Part shown: piece by piece, positions 24,724-33,004 of the stretch
How the letters are laid out: the number at the start of each line of letters is the position of its first letter
Position numbering within the stretch: the first letter of the stretch is position 1
Position numbers and translations under genes: made by a program
Assembly (NCBI GenBank): GCA_963721345.1
Contig: CAVRIT010000001.1
Span: 248,001 to 312,000 of the forward strand
Source of the DNA: JACDAN01 sp963721345
Lineage (GTDB): Bacteria; Actinomycetota; Thermoleophilia; Gaiellales; Gaiellaceae
DNA length: 64,000 nucleotides
Direction of reading: 5' to 3'
Notes under the pieces: generated by a model
Told to the model about the DNA's origin: nothing
Database searches by the model: none
The model's input: the letters and a program-made list of their open reading frames with translations, nothing else

Positions 24724-26536
24724 CGAGCGGAGCGCCGAGCGCGGGCTCGATCTCGAAGAGCACCTGTCCGAACTCGACCGGGTCTCCGTTCGCGACGTGG
24801 ATCCGCTTGACGACGCCGTCGAGATCGGACTTGATCTCGTTCATCAGCTTCATCGCCTCGAGGATGCAGAGCGTCTGGCCGCTGGCGACGGGGGCGCCTT
24901 CCTCCACGAACGGCGGTGCCCCCGGCGAGGAGGCGCGGTAGAACGTCCCGACCATCGGCGCCTCGACCCTGACGAGCCCGTCGGTCGGGGGCTCGGAGAG
25001 AGTGATGGGCGGCTCGACGGACGTGGCGGTCGGCGCGGCGGGTGCGGGCTGGGGCGCCGCGGTGGCATCCGGCTCCTCGCGGCGGCGGACCGACACGCGC
25101 ATCCCCGCCTCCTCCACGGTGATCTCGGCGACGCCGCTCTCCTGCACCACGCGGACGAGATCGCGGATCCGCTCTGCGCGGGACTGGTCGATGGCTCCGC
25201 CCACCAGGCTTTCGTCCCCGCTCGCCCGGCCCCTGACAGCGTGGAGGAGCGCCTCGGCTTCGTCGCCGAAGAGGGCCAAGAGGAGCAGCTCCTCGTCGCT
25301 TGCCGCGAGGCCTCGCGCGTCGTCTCTGATCTCGTCGAGGTCGGCGGCCAGGGGCTCCTCGGTCTCGTCGGTCGACAGGAGCTCGACCGCGCGCTGCGCG
25401 ATCGGGTCGAACTCGGCGGGCGGAGTCCCGAAGTCGCCGCGGAAGAGGGCGCGCAGCTCGTCCACGACGATCTGGTAGCGACTTGCGGAGAGGACGTGGA
25501 TCAGCGCCTGGCTGCCGAGGATCTGGCCGATCGGCGCAGCCAGCGGCGGCCAGCCGGCCTCCGCGCGGATGCGCTCGAGCTCGGCCAGCACCTCGTCCAG
25601 CCGGTCCCCCGCCGACTGGGCACGCAGGTGCGCGTCCAGTGCGGCGACGAGCCCGGCCGGAAGGTTGTGCGCGGCCGCGCGGACGGCGACTCGGGGCGCG
25701 AGCGGCGTGACGGGCTCGTCGCCGATGTGCTCGTCGACGATACGCGCGGCGCGCCAGACGGCCGACACGTCGACCTCCGGGTCGAGCCCGAGCCCGGCGA
25801 GCGCCTCGGCGAGCCCCTCGCCGGCAACCCGGTGGACGACCAGGGCGACGGGATAGGTCGTGCAGGCGATGCGGTCCGCGCCGGCGCGTGCGGCTTCGAG
25901 GACCGAGGCGAGCGCGCTGCCGCCGGAGCCCTGGCAGTAGATCCCGACCGGGAGGCCGCTGACCTCGGCGAGAGCCGAGACGAGCTCGTGGGCGCGGTGC
26001 GGCTCCAGCGATCCGGATGGGTCGTGCAGGAGGATCCGTGCGGCGCCGAGCTCGGGGAGCTTCTTCGCCTGCTCGACCAGCGTGTCGGTCTCGCCCGTCG
26101 GGCCCGGGCTGTAGATCAGGCCCGCGTCGAACTCGCAGTCGGCGGACGTGATCGCCTCGCCGGCTTCCCGGAGGTTCGAGACGTCGTTCAGTGGATCGTG
26201 GAGGCGGAAGACGTCGATGCCGTTCTCGGCCGCCGTCATCACGAAGCGCCGGACGAAGTCGCCCCCGACCGGCCTGGAACCGACGAGGAAGCGACCACGG
26301 AGCGCCATGCCGAGCGGGGTCTCGGTGCGGGCGTCGATCGCGCGGATCCGCTCCCAGGGAGACTCGACTCCGCGGCGAACCGCGCTGTCGAACACGCCGC
26401 CGCCCGAGACCTCGAGCGCGGCGAAGCCCGCGGTGTCGAGCACTTCGGCGAGCTCGAGGATCGACGCCGTTGGAACGCGTCCCGCGAGGGGTTCCTGGCT
26501 CAGCAGGCGAACGGTCGTGTCGACCAGGGCTGGCAT
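24713..26536 (-). CDS. Biotin carboxyl carrier protein fused to a catalytically degenerate carboxyltransferase domain
   Basis: 607 residues. Residues about 460-607 are a complete AccB-type BCCP: ERIRDLVRVVQESGV, an Ala/Pro-rich linker, VEAPMVGTFYRASSPGAPPF and the biotinylation motif EAMKLMNE (Lys563). Residues 1-400 align end to end with the carboxyltransferase of pyruvate carboxylase/oxaloacetate decarboxylase alpha (DTTVR, FVLEVSGGG region, GIDVFRLHDPLNDVSNL, ADRLDEVLAE-like GDRLDEVLAELERIR, GQILGSQALIHVLSASRY). Yet the four active-site residues are replaced: metal Asp by Leu11, carboxylated Lys by His171, and the His-X-His metal pair by Tyr200 and Gln202. It is therefore likely a scaffold or regulatory pseudoenzyme on a working biotin carrier, adjacent to accC. 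Confidence 0.85.
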   Translation of the reverse strand: MPALVDTTVRLLSQEPLAGRVPTASILELAEVLDTAGFAALEVSGGGVFDSAVRRGVESPWERIRAIDARTETPLGMALRGRFLVGSRPVGGDFVRRFVMTAAENGIDVFRLHDPLNDVSNLREAGEAITSADCEFDAGLIYSPGPTGETDTLVEQAKKLPELGAARILLHDPSGSLEPHRAHELVSALAEVSGLPVGIYCQGSGGSALASVLEAARAGADRIACTTYPVALVVHRVAGEGLAEALAGLGLDPEVDVSAVWRAARIVDEHIGDEPVTPLAPRVAVRAAAHNLPAGLVAALDAHLRAQSAGDRLDEVLAELERIRAEAGWPPLAAPIGQILGSQALIHVLSASRYQIVVDELRALFRGDFGTPPAEFDPIAQRAVELLSTDETEEPLAADLDEIRDDARGLAASDEELLLLALFGDEAEALLHAVRGRASGDESLVGGAIDQSRAERIRDLVRVVQESGVAEITVEEAGMRVSVRRREEPDATAAPQPAPAAPTATSVEPPITLSEPPTDGLVRVEAPMVGTFYRASSPGAPPFVEEGAPVASGQTLCILEAMKLMNEIKSDLDGVVKRIHVANGDPVEFGQVLFEIEPALGAPLDAV

Positions 26537-26548
26537 CTCGCTCCGAGC

Positions 26549-27217
26549 CTAACGCGGAGACCGTTCGGTCGCGCCGAGCTGGGCGAACGCGTACAGCGTC
26601 AGGTAGCCGGTCCAGAGGAGCGCCGTCAGGGCCAGCGTCATGCCGATCCCTCGCGGGTAGGCGAGCGGGTCGATGATGCGCTCCCAGATGTCGTGGAGGA
26701 GCGCCCCCGGGCGGACGAGGAAATCCCAGCTGTTCCAGCGGAGTGAGCGGCCGAGGTAGATCCCGAAGGAGCTCGCGGCGAGGCTGGCGCCGACGAGCGC
26801 CCAGCTCCACGCCTGTCCGGCAGCCCGACCGACGACGCTCTGCATGACGAAGATCGACGTGAAGCCGAGCAGCATCCCGGTCCATGCGAACGAGCCGAAG
26901 AGGACGATGTCGAACCAGACCGGAGCGTCGTCGCGGGAGCCGAGATGGACGAAGTCCGTGAGGAGGTACGGCGCGTTCGGGAGGAAGAGCAGCCAGACGA
27001 TGCCGAGCGGGACGAGCTTCAGCAGCCGCGTGCCTCGTCTTGCCGCGTCGTAGACGAGCGTCGCGGCGACGAGCGGGATCCACGCCAGGAAGAGATTCCA
27101 GGGGAGGAAGTCGTACGCGCCGCGCTCGCCGTAGGCCCAGCGGGCCAGGAGCGCCGCGATGCAGAGCGCGGACGCCAGGGCCAGCGAGAAGAGCGCGAGC
27201 GCGCGGCGGTCGCTCAT
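26549..27217 (-). CDS. DUF1361 family membrane protein
   Basis: 222 residues with about six to seven hydrophobic segments. The family's pattern is clear: DFLPWNLFLAWIPLVAAT, WLLFLPNAPYLLTDFVHLG, APVWFDIVLFGSFAW, and GIYLGRSLRWNSWDFL. Function unknown; predicted inner-membrane protein. ATG 27217 is preceded by TAGGCT with an 8-nt spacer. It ends 12 nt before the BCCP-fusion start, so it probably heads the DUF1361-accB-accC-nusB-ispA operon. Confidence 0.8.
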   Translation of the reverse strand: MSDRRALALFSLALASALCIAALLARWAYGERGAYDFLPWNLFLAWIPLVAATLVYDAARRGTRLLKLVPLGIVWLLFLPNAPYLLTDFVHLGSRDDAPVWFDIVLFGSFAWTGMLLGFTSIFVMQSVVGRAAGQAWSWALVGASLAASSFGIYLGRSLRWNSWDFLVRPGALLHDIWERIIDPLAYPRGIGMTLALTALLWTGYLTLYAFAQLGATERSPR

Positions 27218-27225
27218 GGCCGAAA

Positions 27226-27231
27226 AGCCTA
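27226..27231 (-). promoter_or_regulatory. -10 element TAGGCT of the DUF1361-acc operon
   Basis: TAGGCT, 8-nt spacer TTTCGGCC, ATG 27217; no Shine-Dalgarno sequence. Likely the promoter for the carboxylase and isoprenoid genes downstream. Confidence 0.4.
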
Positions 27232-27271
27232 GCCCCCGGTCCGGCGAAGCTGTCCGGCGGGGCGGGGTCCC

Positions 27272-27284
27272 GGTGCCAGGCACC
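27272..27284. repeat. REP-like palindrome GGTGCCAGGCACC (3' side of the transposase)
   Basis: Perfect 13-nt palindrome around a central A, 11 nt beyond the stop of the Y1 transposase. The same palindrome lies on the other side of the gene at 27932-27944, in contexts sharing flanking GGG/CCC and GACG(T/C)GGCC. Confidence 0.65.
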
Positions 27285-27294
27285 CAGACGTGGC

Positions 27295-27846
27295 CTAAGC
27301 GGCCAACCTCGTCCCGACGAAGCGTTCGTACTCGACGGCGGCGCGCGCCGGGTCGCGAGCGAACAGAGCCAGGAGCCACGGAGAGTCGAGCCACGGGTTC
27401 CGTCGGCGGCCGATGGTCGCCCGAAAGCTGCTCCACCGCCAGTCGCCGGCCGTCGGGCAGAGCCGCGCCCGCACGGGGTTCAGCGGGATGTAGCTCGACA
27501 GGCTCAGGAGGTGGGCGTTGCTCTCGATGACCTCGGAGTAGAACCGCTCCTCGAAAAGATGCCCGGAGTAGTTGTGCCTGGCGTTGAACCATCGGGCGTA
27601 GACGCCGTTCAGCCAGCACATTCCCTCTGAGATGTCCGCGTCGGGTGTCCGCAGCAGGAGGTGGAAATGGTTCGGCATCTGGCAGTACGCGTACACCGCC
27701 CACCCGAGGCGGACCACAACCTTCCCAAGCAGTCGCTCGAACGTCGCGTAGTCGATGACGTCCTCGAAGATCGGCATGCGCCGGACCCCGCGGGCCGTCA
27801 AGTGGTAGACGACGTCCTCGCCCTGAACGCGATGAGCTCGTCCCAT
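27295..27846 (-). mobile_element. REP-associated tyrosine transposase (RAYT, Y1_Tnp/HUH)
   Basis: 183 residues of the Y1 transposase family. Signature elements: YHLTARGVRRMPIFED, the catalytic HUH motif in YCQMPNHFHLLLRTP, and the tyrosine-containing helix ARWFNARHNYSGHLFEERFYSEVI followed by YIPLNPVRARL. RAYTs nick single-stranded REP hairpins and are usually single-copy domesticated relatives of IS200/IS605. Here the gene is bracketed by identical GGTGCCAGGCACC palindromes, and an orphan hairpin of the same family is at 39627-39654. TAGCTT lies 6 nt before the ATG, so it has its own potential promoter. It separates efp from DUF1361. Confidence 0.88.
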
Positions 27847-27852
27847 GCCCCC

Positions 27853-27858
27853 AAGCTA
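27853..27858 (-). promoter_or_regulatory. -10 element TAGCTT of the RAYT gene
   Basis: TAGCTT, 6-nt spacer GGGGGC, ATG 27846; leaderless arrangement. Confidence 0.35.
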
Positions 27859-27931
27859 CGCCGTCCGTCGCGGGCACGATCCGATTGACACCGTTCTGTT
27901 CCTGCTTCGGCGCCGTTTCGTGACGCGTTCG

Positions 27932-27944
27932 GGTGCCAGGCACC
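27932..27944. repeat. REP-like palindrome GGTGCCAGGCACC (5' side of the transposase)
   Basis: Identical to the palindrome at 27272-27284; followed by GGGACGCGGCC, which resembles the CAGACGTGGCC next to the other copy. It sits 18 nt beyond the efp stop. Confidence 0.65.
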
Positions 27945-27962
27945 GGGACGCGGCCGGAAGGG

Positions 27963-28529
27963 TCAGGCGCGCGAGATGTAGCGGCCTTCGCGAGGATCGA
28001 CCTTGATCCGGTCGCCCTGGTTCACGAAGAGCGGGACTTGGACGACTGCGCCCGTCTGGAGCTTCGCCGGCTTCGTGACGTTGGAGACCGTGTCGCCGCG
28101 GACGCCGGGCTCCGTCTCCGCGACGGTCAGCTCGACCGACGCCGGCATCTGCACGCCGGCCGGACGCCCGTCCACCGTCAGCATCGGCACGCTGCTCGAC
28201 GGCTCTAGGTAGTCCAGCGCGTCGGCCACGGACTCCCGCGGCAGGCTGATCTGCTCATACGTCTGCTCGTCCATGAACACGACCTCCTCGCCCGCGTCGT
28301 ACAGGTACTGGACGTTCTTCGTCTCCGTGTGGACGCGCGGCATCTTCTCGCCCGCGCGGAACGTCTTGTCGACCACGGAGCCCGTGTCGATGTTCTTCAG
28401 CTTCGTGCGGACGAACGCGCCGCCCTTCCCGGGCTTCACGTGCTGGAACTCGACGATGCGCCAGACCGTGCTGTCGAGCTCGATGTGCATGCCGTTCTTG
28501 AACTGCGCGGTGCTGATCGTCTCGGCCAC
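27963..28529 (-). CDS. efp: Elongation factor P
   Basis: 188 residues in the usual three OB-like domains. Domain I has STAQFKNGMHIELDS and the tip loop HVKPGKGGAFVRTKLKN, where the lysine in PGKGGAF is the modifiable position; domain III ends SNVTKPAKLQTGAVVQVPLFVNQGDRIKVDPREGRYISRA (segments: KLQTGAVVQVPLFVNQGD; IKVDPREGRYISRA). EF-P relieves ribosome stalling at proline runs, which is relevant to the polyproline proteins encoded in this window. No epmA/epmB or other modification gene is nearby. GTG start with TAAACT 8 nt upstream. The aroQ-pepP-efp order is common. Confidence 0.95.
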   Translation of the reverse strand: MAETISTAQFKNGMHIELDSTVWRIVEFQHVKPGKGGAFVRTKLKNIDTGSVVDKTFRAGEKMPRVHTETKNVQYLYDAGEEVVFMDEQTYEQISLPRESVADALDYLEPSSSVPMLTVDGRPAGVQMPASVELTVAETEPGVRGDTVSNVTKPAKLQTGAVVQVPLFVNQGDRIKVDPREGRYISRA

Positions 28530-28537
28530 GGCGGGCC

Positions 28538-28543
28538 AGTTTA
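28538..28543 (-). promoter_or_regulatory. -10 element TAAACT of efp
   Basis: TAAACT, 8-nt spacer, GTG 28529; it overlaps the stop codon of the upstream M24 peptidase, so efp may have its own promoter. Confidence 0.35.
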
Positions 28544-29515
28544 GTGAACGACCGTTAGCTCTTTCGGGAACGAGGTCAGCACCTCGCAGCCATCTTCCGT
28601 CACGACCACGAGATCCTCGATCCGCACCCCGCCGACGCCGCTGAGATAGATGCCGGGCTCGACCGTCACGACGTTTCCCGGCGACAAGACGTCCTCAGAC
28701 TCGGGACGCAGAGCCGGCGTCTCGTGCACCAAGAGCCCGAGCCCGTGGCCGAGCCCGTGGCCGAAGTTCTCGCCGTAGCCGGCCTCCGTGATCACAGCGC
28801 GCGCCGCAGCGTCGATGTCGCGCCCCGACGCACCGGTCCCGACCGCGTCCAGCCCCGCCTGCTGCGCCTGCCGCACGATCTCGTAGACGTCCTGCAACGA
28901 CTGCGAGACGTCGCCCACGGCGAATGTCCTCGTGCAGTCCGAGCAGTACCCGCCGACCTTCGCGCCGGCGTCGACGAGCACGAGATCGCCTTCCTGAACG
29001 ACGCGATCGCCGGGAACCGCGTGAGGACTGGCCGCGGTCGGCCCCGCCGCGATGTCCGTCGCGAACGCGACCTCGTCCGCGCCGTGCTCGTGGAACAGCA
29101 CCTCCATCCGCCACACGAGCGCCTTCTCCGTGCGTCCCGCGAACTGCTCCCCCGCAAGGCTCTCGTACGTCCGGTTCGTGACCTCAGTCGCCCGACGGAT
29201 CGCCTCCAACTCCTCGGGCTCCTTCACCGCCCTCAGAGACTCGACGAGCCCGCGGAGCGGCGTGAGCTCGACCCCGCCCTCCTGGAGGAACGTGTAGTTC
29301 GCATAGGTCACGGCATCGGCCTCGAACGCGACATGCGAGGGCAGGTGCGACGGCAGGTCGGAGTACAGGTATCGCTTCGTCTCAACGACCTCGACGCCGT
29401 CGAGGGCCCGCGCCCTCTCGGCATAGCGGAAGTCCGTGAACAGCACCGCGCGCTCGTCGTCGACGAGCAGCGCGGCGTTCGTGCTCTCGAACCCGGTGAG
29501 GTAGAAGACGTTCAC
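28541..29515 (-). CDS. M24-family Xaa-Pro peptidase
   Basis: Pita-bread-fold metallopeptidase. Metal and catalytic residues are visible: VLVDAGAKVGGYCSDCTRTFAVG (two Asp), NFGHGLGHGLGLLVHETPAL (His), VVTVEPGIYLSGVGGVRIEDLVVV (two Glu). The annotated GTG 29515 begins at NVFYLTGFESTNAALL, but the frame stays open upstream with sensible family residues (DRLREGLEEPLLVSAPV) as far as the aroQ stop; no ATG, GTG or TTG is available there, so the real start is unclear (a rare codon or a small indel). Processing of X-Pro peptides is expected. Usual partner of efp. Confidence 0.88.
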   Translation of the reverse strand: MNVFYLTGFESTNAALLVDDERAVLFTDFRYAERARALDGVEVVETKRYLYSDLPSHLPSHVAFEADAVTYANYTFLQEGGVELTPLRGLVESLRAVKEPEELEAIRRATEVTNRTYESLAGEQFAGRTEKALVWRMEVLFHEHGADEVAFATDIAAGPTAASPHAVPGDRVVQEGDLVLVDAGAKVGGYCSDCTRTFAVGDVSQSLQDVYEIVRQAQQAGLDAVGTGASGRDIDAAARAVITEAGYGENFGHGLGHGLGLLVHETPALRPESEDVLSPGNVVTVEPGIYLSGVGGVRIEDLVVVTEDGCEVLTSFPKELTVVH

Positions 29516-29562
29516 CGGCGCGCTGACGAGCAGCGGCTCTTCGAGCCCCTCCCGCAGCCGGT

Positions 29563-29988
29563 CTATCCGCGGACGAGAAATTCCAGCGCCTCCCGGTACC
29601 CGTCAGGACCCTTGCCGATCACGCGATGCGCCGCCAGCTCCTCGAGCACCGAGTGCCGCCGCCACTCCTCGCGCGTGGAGATGTCCGACAGATGCACCTC
29701 GACGACCGGCCCGCGCGCCAGCTCGAGCGCGTCGTGGATCGCCCAGCTGTAGTGCGACCACGCCCCGGGATTGACGACGAGCCCGTCCGCCGATTCGCCG
29801 AGCTCCTGGCACCAGTCCACGTACTCGCCTTCGCTGTTCGACTGGCGGCAGACCACGTCGCAGCCGAGCTCGCGACCCCACCCCCGAATGCGATCCTCGA
29901 GTTCCCCGAGCCCCAGCCCGCCGTAGACCGACGGGTCCCGCCGGTCGAGCAGATTGAGATTCACCCCGTTCAGCACGCCGACGAGCAT
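29563..29988 (-). CDS. aroQ: Type II 3-dehydroquinate dehydratase
   Basis: Third step of the shikimate pathway. 141 residues: VLNGVNLNLLDRRDPSVYGG (catalytic Tyr near the end), CRQSNSEGEYVDWCQ, VVNPGAWSHYSWAIHDALEL (substrate loop) and VVEVHLSDISTREEWRRHSV (catalytic His region) are all as expected for the dodecameric type II enzyme. ATG 29988 coincides with the last base of the aroB stop, so it is coupled to the aroKB gene. Confidence 0.94.
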   Translation of the reverse strand: MLVGVLNGVNLNLLDRRDPSVYGGLGLGELEDRIRGWGRELGCDVVCRQSNSEGEYVDWCQELGESADGLVVNPGAWSHYSWAIHDALELARGPVVEVHLSDISTREEWRRHSVLEELAAHRVIGKGPDGYREALEFLVRG

Positions 29989-31308
29989 CAGGCCACGATC
30001 AGCCCGTCGAGCGCGGAGCGAGCCTCGGCCGGGTCGACCTCTCGCACCACCGGCTTACCGGGCTCCTCGAGCAGCACGAGGCGGATTTTGCCCTCGCGCA
30101 TCTTCTTGTCGCGCTGGAGCGCTTCCCAGGCCCGCTCGCGGTCGACCTGGACCGGACGCGCATCGAGCACGTCCGGCTGCTCGACACCTGACAGCCGCAG
30201 CGCGGCGGTGAGGCCGAGCGCGACGGCTTCGCCGTGCGAGAGCTCGTAGCCCGATGCGGCTTCCAGCGCGTGCCCGAACGTGTGGCCGAGGTTCAGAATC
30301 TCGCGCCGCCCCGTCTGCTCGTACGGGTCAGCGATGCACACACTCGCCTTGAAGGCGGCGCAGGCACGGATCAGCTCCTCCTCCGGAAACTCCCAGAGCG
30401 GCCGCCCGGCGAGCAGCCCGGTCTTGATCACCTCGGACATGCCGTTGCGGCGCTCCGCCTCCGGCAGCGTCGACAGCAGCTCGGGGTCGATCACGACCTC
30501 CTCCGGATAGTGGAACGCTCCGACGAGGTTCTTCCCTCCGGGGAGATCGACCGCCGTCTTTCCCCCGATCGCCGCGTCGACCTGACCGACGAGCGTCGTC
30601 GGTATGGCGGCCCAGCCCACGCCGCGCATGTAGGCCGCCGCGATGAAGCCTGCCGAGGTCGGTCGTCGTGCCCCCGCCCAGCGCGACGATCCGCCCATCG
30701 CGGCCGATTCGCAGCTCGCCCCAGATCCGCGCCGCCTCCTCGAGCGTCTTCTCGTGCACCTCGATCACGGTGTCGAGGTCGAAACGCCGCGGCGCCCGTG
30801 GATCGGCGACCAGCACGTCGCCGTCCGCCCTGCCCTCACCGAAGCGGATGCCGAGCGCGGCAAGCAGGACACCGTCCGCGTCGTCTGCGACCCCGTCGGC
30901 GACCGACCGGTAGTCGCGTCGAGCGAACAGCTCGCGGAAGCCCGTCTCGTCCTGGGCGAGCGGTCGTCCGCTTCCCCGGCTCCGCTCCCAGGCCGTCTCG
31001 ACGTCGACCTGGAGCCACACCGCCAACGCGCGCTCCGACCGCGCCGATTCGTAGGCGCCGCCGCCGAGTGCGATCACCGAGGGCTCGGCTCGGCCGAGAG
31101 CCTCCACGACGATCTCCGCCTCGAGGCGCCGGAACTCTGTCTCCCCCTGGGCAAAGAGCGCCTCGATCGATCCGTGTCGCTCTTCGATGACGGCGTCGGT
31201 GTCGACGAATGGCCGTCCGGTCCGGTGCGCGACCTCTTGGCCGATCGTGGTCTTCCCGGCGCCCATGAACCCCACGAGCGCGATGTGACGGTCTAGCGCG
31301 GTCGCCAC
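29988..31308 (-). pseudogene. aroK-aroB: Bifunctional shikimate kinase/3-dehydroquinate synthase fusion, broken by a +1 frameshift
   Basis: GTG 31308 starts a shikimate kinase (IALVGFMGAGKTTIGQEV Walker A, FVDTDAVIEERHG, VIALGGGAYES, and the lid GSGRPLAQDE). Without a stop it continues into dehydroquinate synthase (EVHEKTLEEAARIWGELRIG, then VALGGGTTTDL). There one extra G near 30655 shifts the frame; the rest of AroB continues in the next frame: AGFIAAAYMRGVGWAAIPTT, QVDAAIGGKTAVDLPGGKN, MSEVIKTGLLAG and LGHTFGHALEAASG. The AroB part lacks most of the usual ~80-residue N-terminal segment. The fusion seems genuine because kinase and synthase are in one frame; the indel may be an error since both halves look fully conserved. 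Confidence 0.85.
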
Positions 31309-32351
31309 GGGATGCGGTCGAGGTACGCGCGGTGGGCGGCGACGAAGTCGTCGAGCGCGTCGCCGCCGAACTTCTCGCGTGCGGCGCGGGCGAGCTCGAA
31401 GGCGACGGCGGCCTCCGCGACCACTGCGAGCGACTCCACCGCAGCGGTGTCGCTCCGCTCGACGAGCGCCTCGCCAGCCTCGCCGCTGGCGAGATCGACG
31501 GACCGGAGCGGCCGCATCAGCGTCGGCAGCGGCTTCATCGCCGCACGGACGACGATCTCCTCGCCGTTCGAGACGCCGCCCTCGATCCCGCCCGCCCGAT
31601 TCGTCTCGCGCTGCAGGCCCGGCAGGATCTCGTCGTGGGCCTGCGAGCCCCGCAGGCCGGCCAGGGCGAACCCCTCGCCGATCTCGACGCCCTTCACGGC
31701 CTGGATCCCCATCACCGCCGCCGCGAGCCGTGCGTCGAGCCGCTCCTCCGTCGTCGCGTACGAGCCGAGCCCGGGCGGCACGCCGCGAGCTCGAACCTCG
31801 ATCACCCCGCCGACGGTGTCGCGCTCGGCCTTGGCGTCGTCGACGTCCCCCATCTCCACGACAGCGCCCTTCACGCCGGCGCCGATCGCCGCGAGCAGCG
31901 CTTTCGTCACGGCGCCTGCCGCGACCGTGATTGCCGTCTGCCGCGCACTCGCCCGCTCGAGCGTGTTCCGGACGTCGTCGTGGCCGAACTTCAGCGCGCC
32001 CGCCAGGTCGGCGTGGCCGGGACGGGGAAGCGTCACCGGCTTCGTCCCCTTCCCCTCCGGATCCCCCTCGGGCGGCCAGGGGCTCATGCCCCACGCCCAG
32101 TTCTTGTGGTCACGGTTCTGGACGACGAGCGCGAGCGGCGTGCCCAGCGTCCGTCCGTGGCGCAGTCCGGCGAGCACCTCCACGCTGTCCTGCTCGATCT
32201 TCTGCCGCGGGCTCCGCCCGTAGCCCTCCTGGCGCCGCGCGAGGTCGGCGTCGATCGCCTCGCGGACGAGCTCGAGCCCCGCGGGAAGCCCGGTCAGGAT
32301 CCCGACGAGCGCGGGCCCGTGCGACTCACCTGCCGTCGTCAGCCGGAGCAT
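31293..32351 (-). CDS. aroC: Chorismate synthase
   Basis: 352 residues. The N-terminus MLRLTTAGESHGPALVGILTG is the FMN-enzyme signature; RPGHADLAGALKFGHDDVRNTLERASARQTA (in parts PRPGHADLAGALKFG and DVRNTLERASAR) and GGVSNGEEIVVRAAMKP are further conserved blocks. Converts EPSP to chorismate. The ATG lies 25 nt inside the end of aroE, and TAGGCT is 6 nt before it, so the gene may be transcribed both from upstream and from an internal leaderless promoter. The stop lies 15 nt inside the aroKB gene. Confidence 0.95.
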   Translation of the reverse strand: MLRLTTAGESHGPALVGILTGLPAGLELVREAIDADLARRQEGYGRSPRQKIEQDSVEVLAGLRHGRTLGTPLALVVQNRDHKNWAWGMSPWPPEGDPEGKGTKPVTLPRPGHADLAGALKFGHDDVRNTLERASARQTAITVAAGAVTKALLAAIGAGVKGAVVEMGDVDDAKAERDTVGGVIEVRARGVPPGLGSYATTEERLDARLAAAVMGIQAVKGVEIGEGFALAGLRGSQAHDEILPGLQRETNRAGGIEGGVSNGEEIVVRAAMKPLPTLMRPLRSVDLASGEAGEALVERSDTAAVESLAVVAEAAVAFELARAAREKFGGDALDDFVAAHRAYLDRIPWRPR

Positions 32352-33003
32352 CCGCCAAGCCTACGGCGCGCCGCATCACCTCGACCGGCGCGGCCAACCC
32401 CGTCCAGAGCTCGAACGACGCCGCGCCCTGCGCGACGAGCACCTCGAGGCCGTTCAGCACGCGCGCCCCGGCTTCCCGAGCCGCCTTCGCCGTCACGGAC
32501 TCGGGATACGGCAGATCGATCAGCGTCTGGCCCGGCCCAAGCCCAACGAGGACGTCGTCGCGCACCGGGGTCGTGTTGATCACGAGGTCGGCGTCGCCTG
32601 CCTCCGGCGGCCAGGAGCTCCGCCGCGAGAACACCGCGGCGTTCGGGATGGCGTGCAAGAAAGCCGCCGCCGCTCCCCCGTCGCCGATGATCGCCGCGCG
32701 CTCGAACCCGAGCCCGTCGAGGATCGCGGCGTCGGTCGAGAAGGCCCCGATCCCGCCCTCCCGCACGACGAGCGTGTTCACGGACGGGAGCTCCGAGCCG
32801 ACGATCCGCGCCACGTCCCGTTTGTACGGCGCCGTCACGTTCGCCCCCGCGTCGAGCCCTCGAACCGTGCCTTCCAACTCCTCTATCGCAACTTCTCGCG
32901 CCTCGTAACGCCAGTCGAGCCCGGCCGCCGCGAAGGCGGCGTTCTGCATCCGGGGCGAGAGCGAGTGACCGACCGGCGAGCCGATCAGCAGGACCACCGG
33001 CAT
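32326..33003 (-). CDS. aroE: Shikimate dehydrogenase (short form)
   Basis: 225 residues, shorter than the usual ~270. The substrate-binding motif SPVGHSLSPRMQNAAF and NVTAPYKRDVARI (catalytic Lys) are present; the nucleotide-binding loop reads AIIGDGGAAAAFLHA instead of the longer canonical GAGGA fold entry, and NTTPVRDD, LIDLPYP and GLEVLVAQGAASFELWTG follow. NADP-dependent reduction of dehydroshikimate. Shortening is mainly in the nucleotide-binding half. Lies 1 nt after the mltG stop; translation runs straight into aroC. Confidence 0.88.
   Translation of the reverse strand: MPVVLLIGSPVGHSLSPRMQNAAFAAAGLDWRYEAREVAIEELEGTVRGLDAGANVTAPYKRDVARIVGSELPSVNTLVVREGGIGAFSTDAAILDGLGFERAAIIGDGGAAAAFLHAIPNAAVFSRRSSWPPEAGDADLVINTTPVRDDVLVGLGPGQTLIDLPYPESVTAKAAREAGARVLNGLEVLVAQGAASFELWTGLAAPVEVMRRAVGLADAPADDGR
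32358..32363 (-). promoter_or_regulatory. Possible internal -10 element TAGGCT of aroC
   Basis: TAGGCT, 6-nt spacer TGGCGG, ATG 32351; within the 3' end of aroE. Confidence 0.3.
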
Positions 33004-33004
33004 C

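Noticed and set aside
29516..29566. Longer N-terminus for the M24 peptidase
   Set aside because: The upstream residues look right for the family, but no ATG, GTG or TTG is available in frame, so the start was left at GTG 29515 and the doubt noted.
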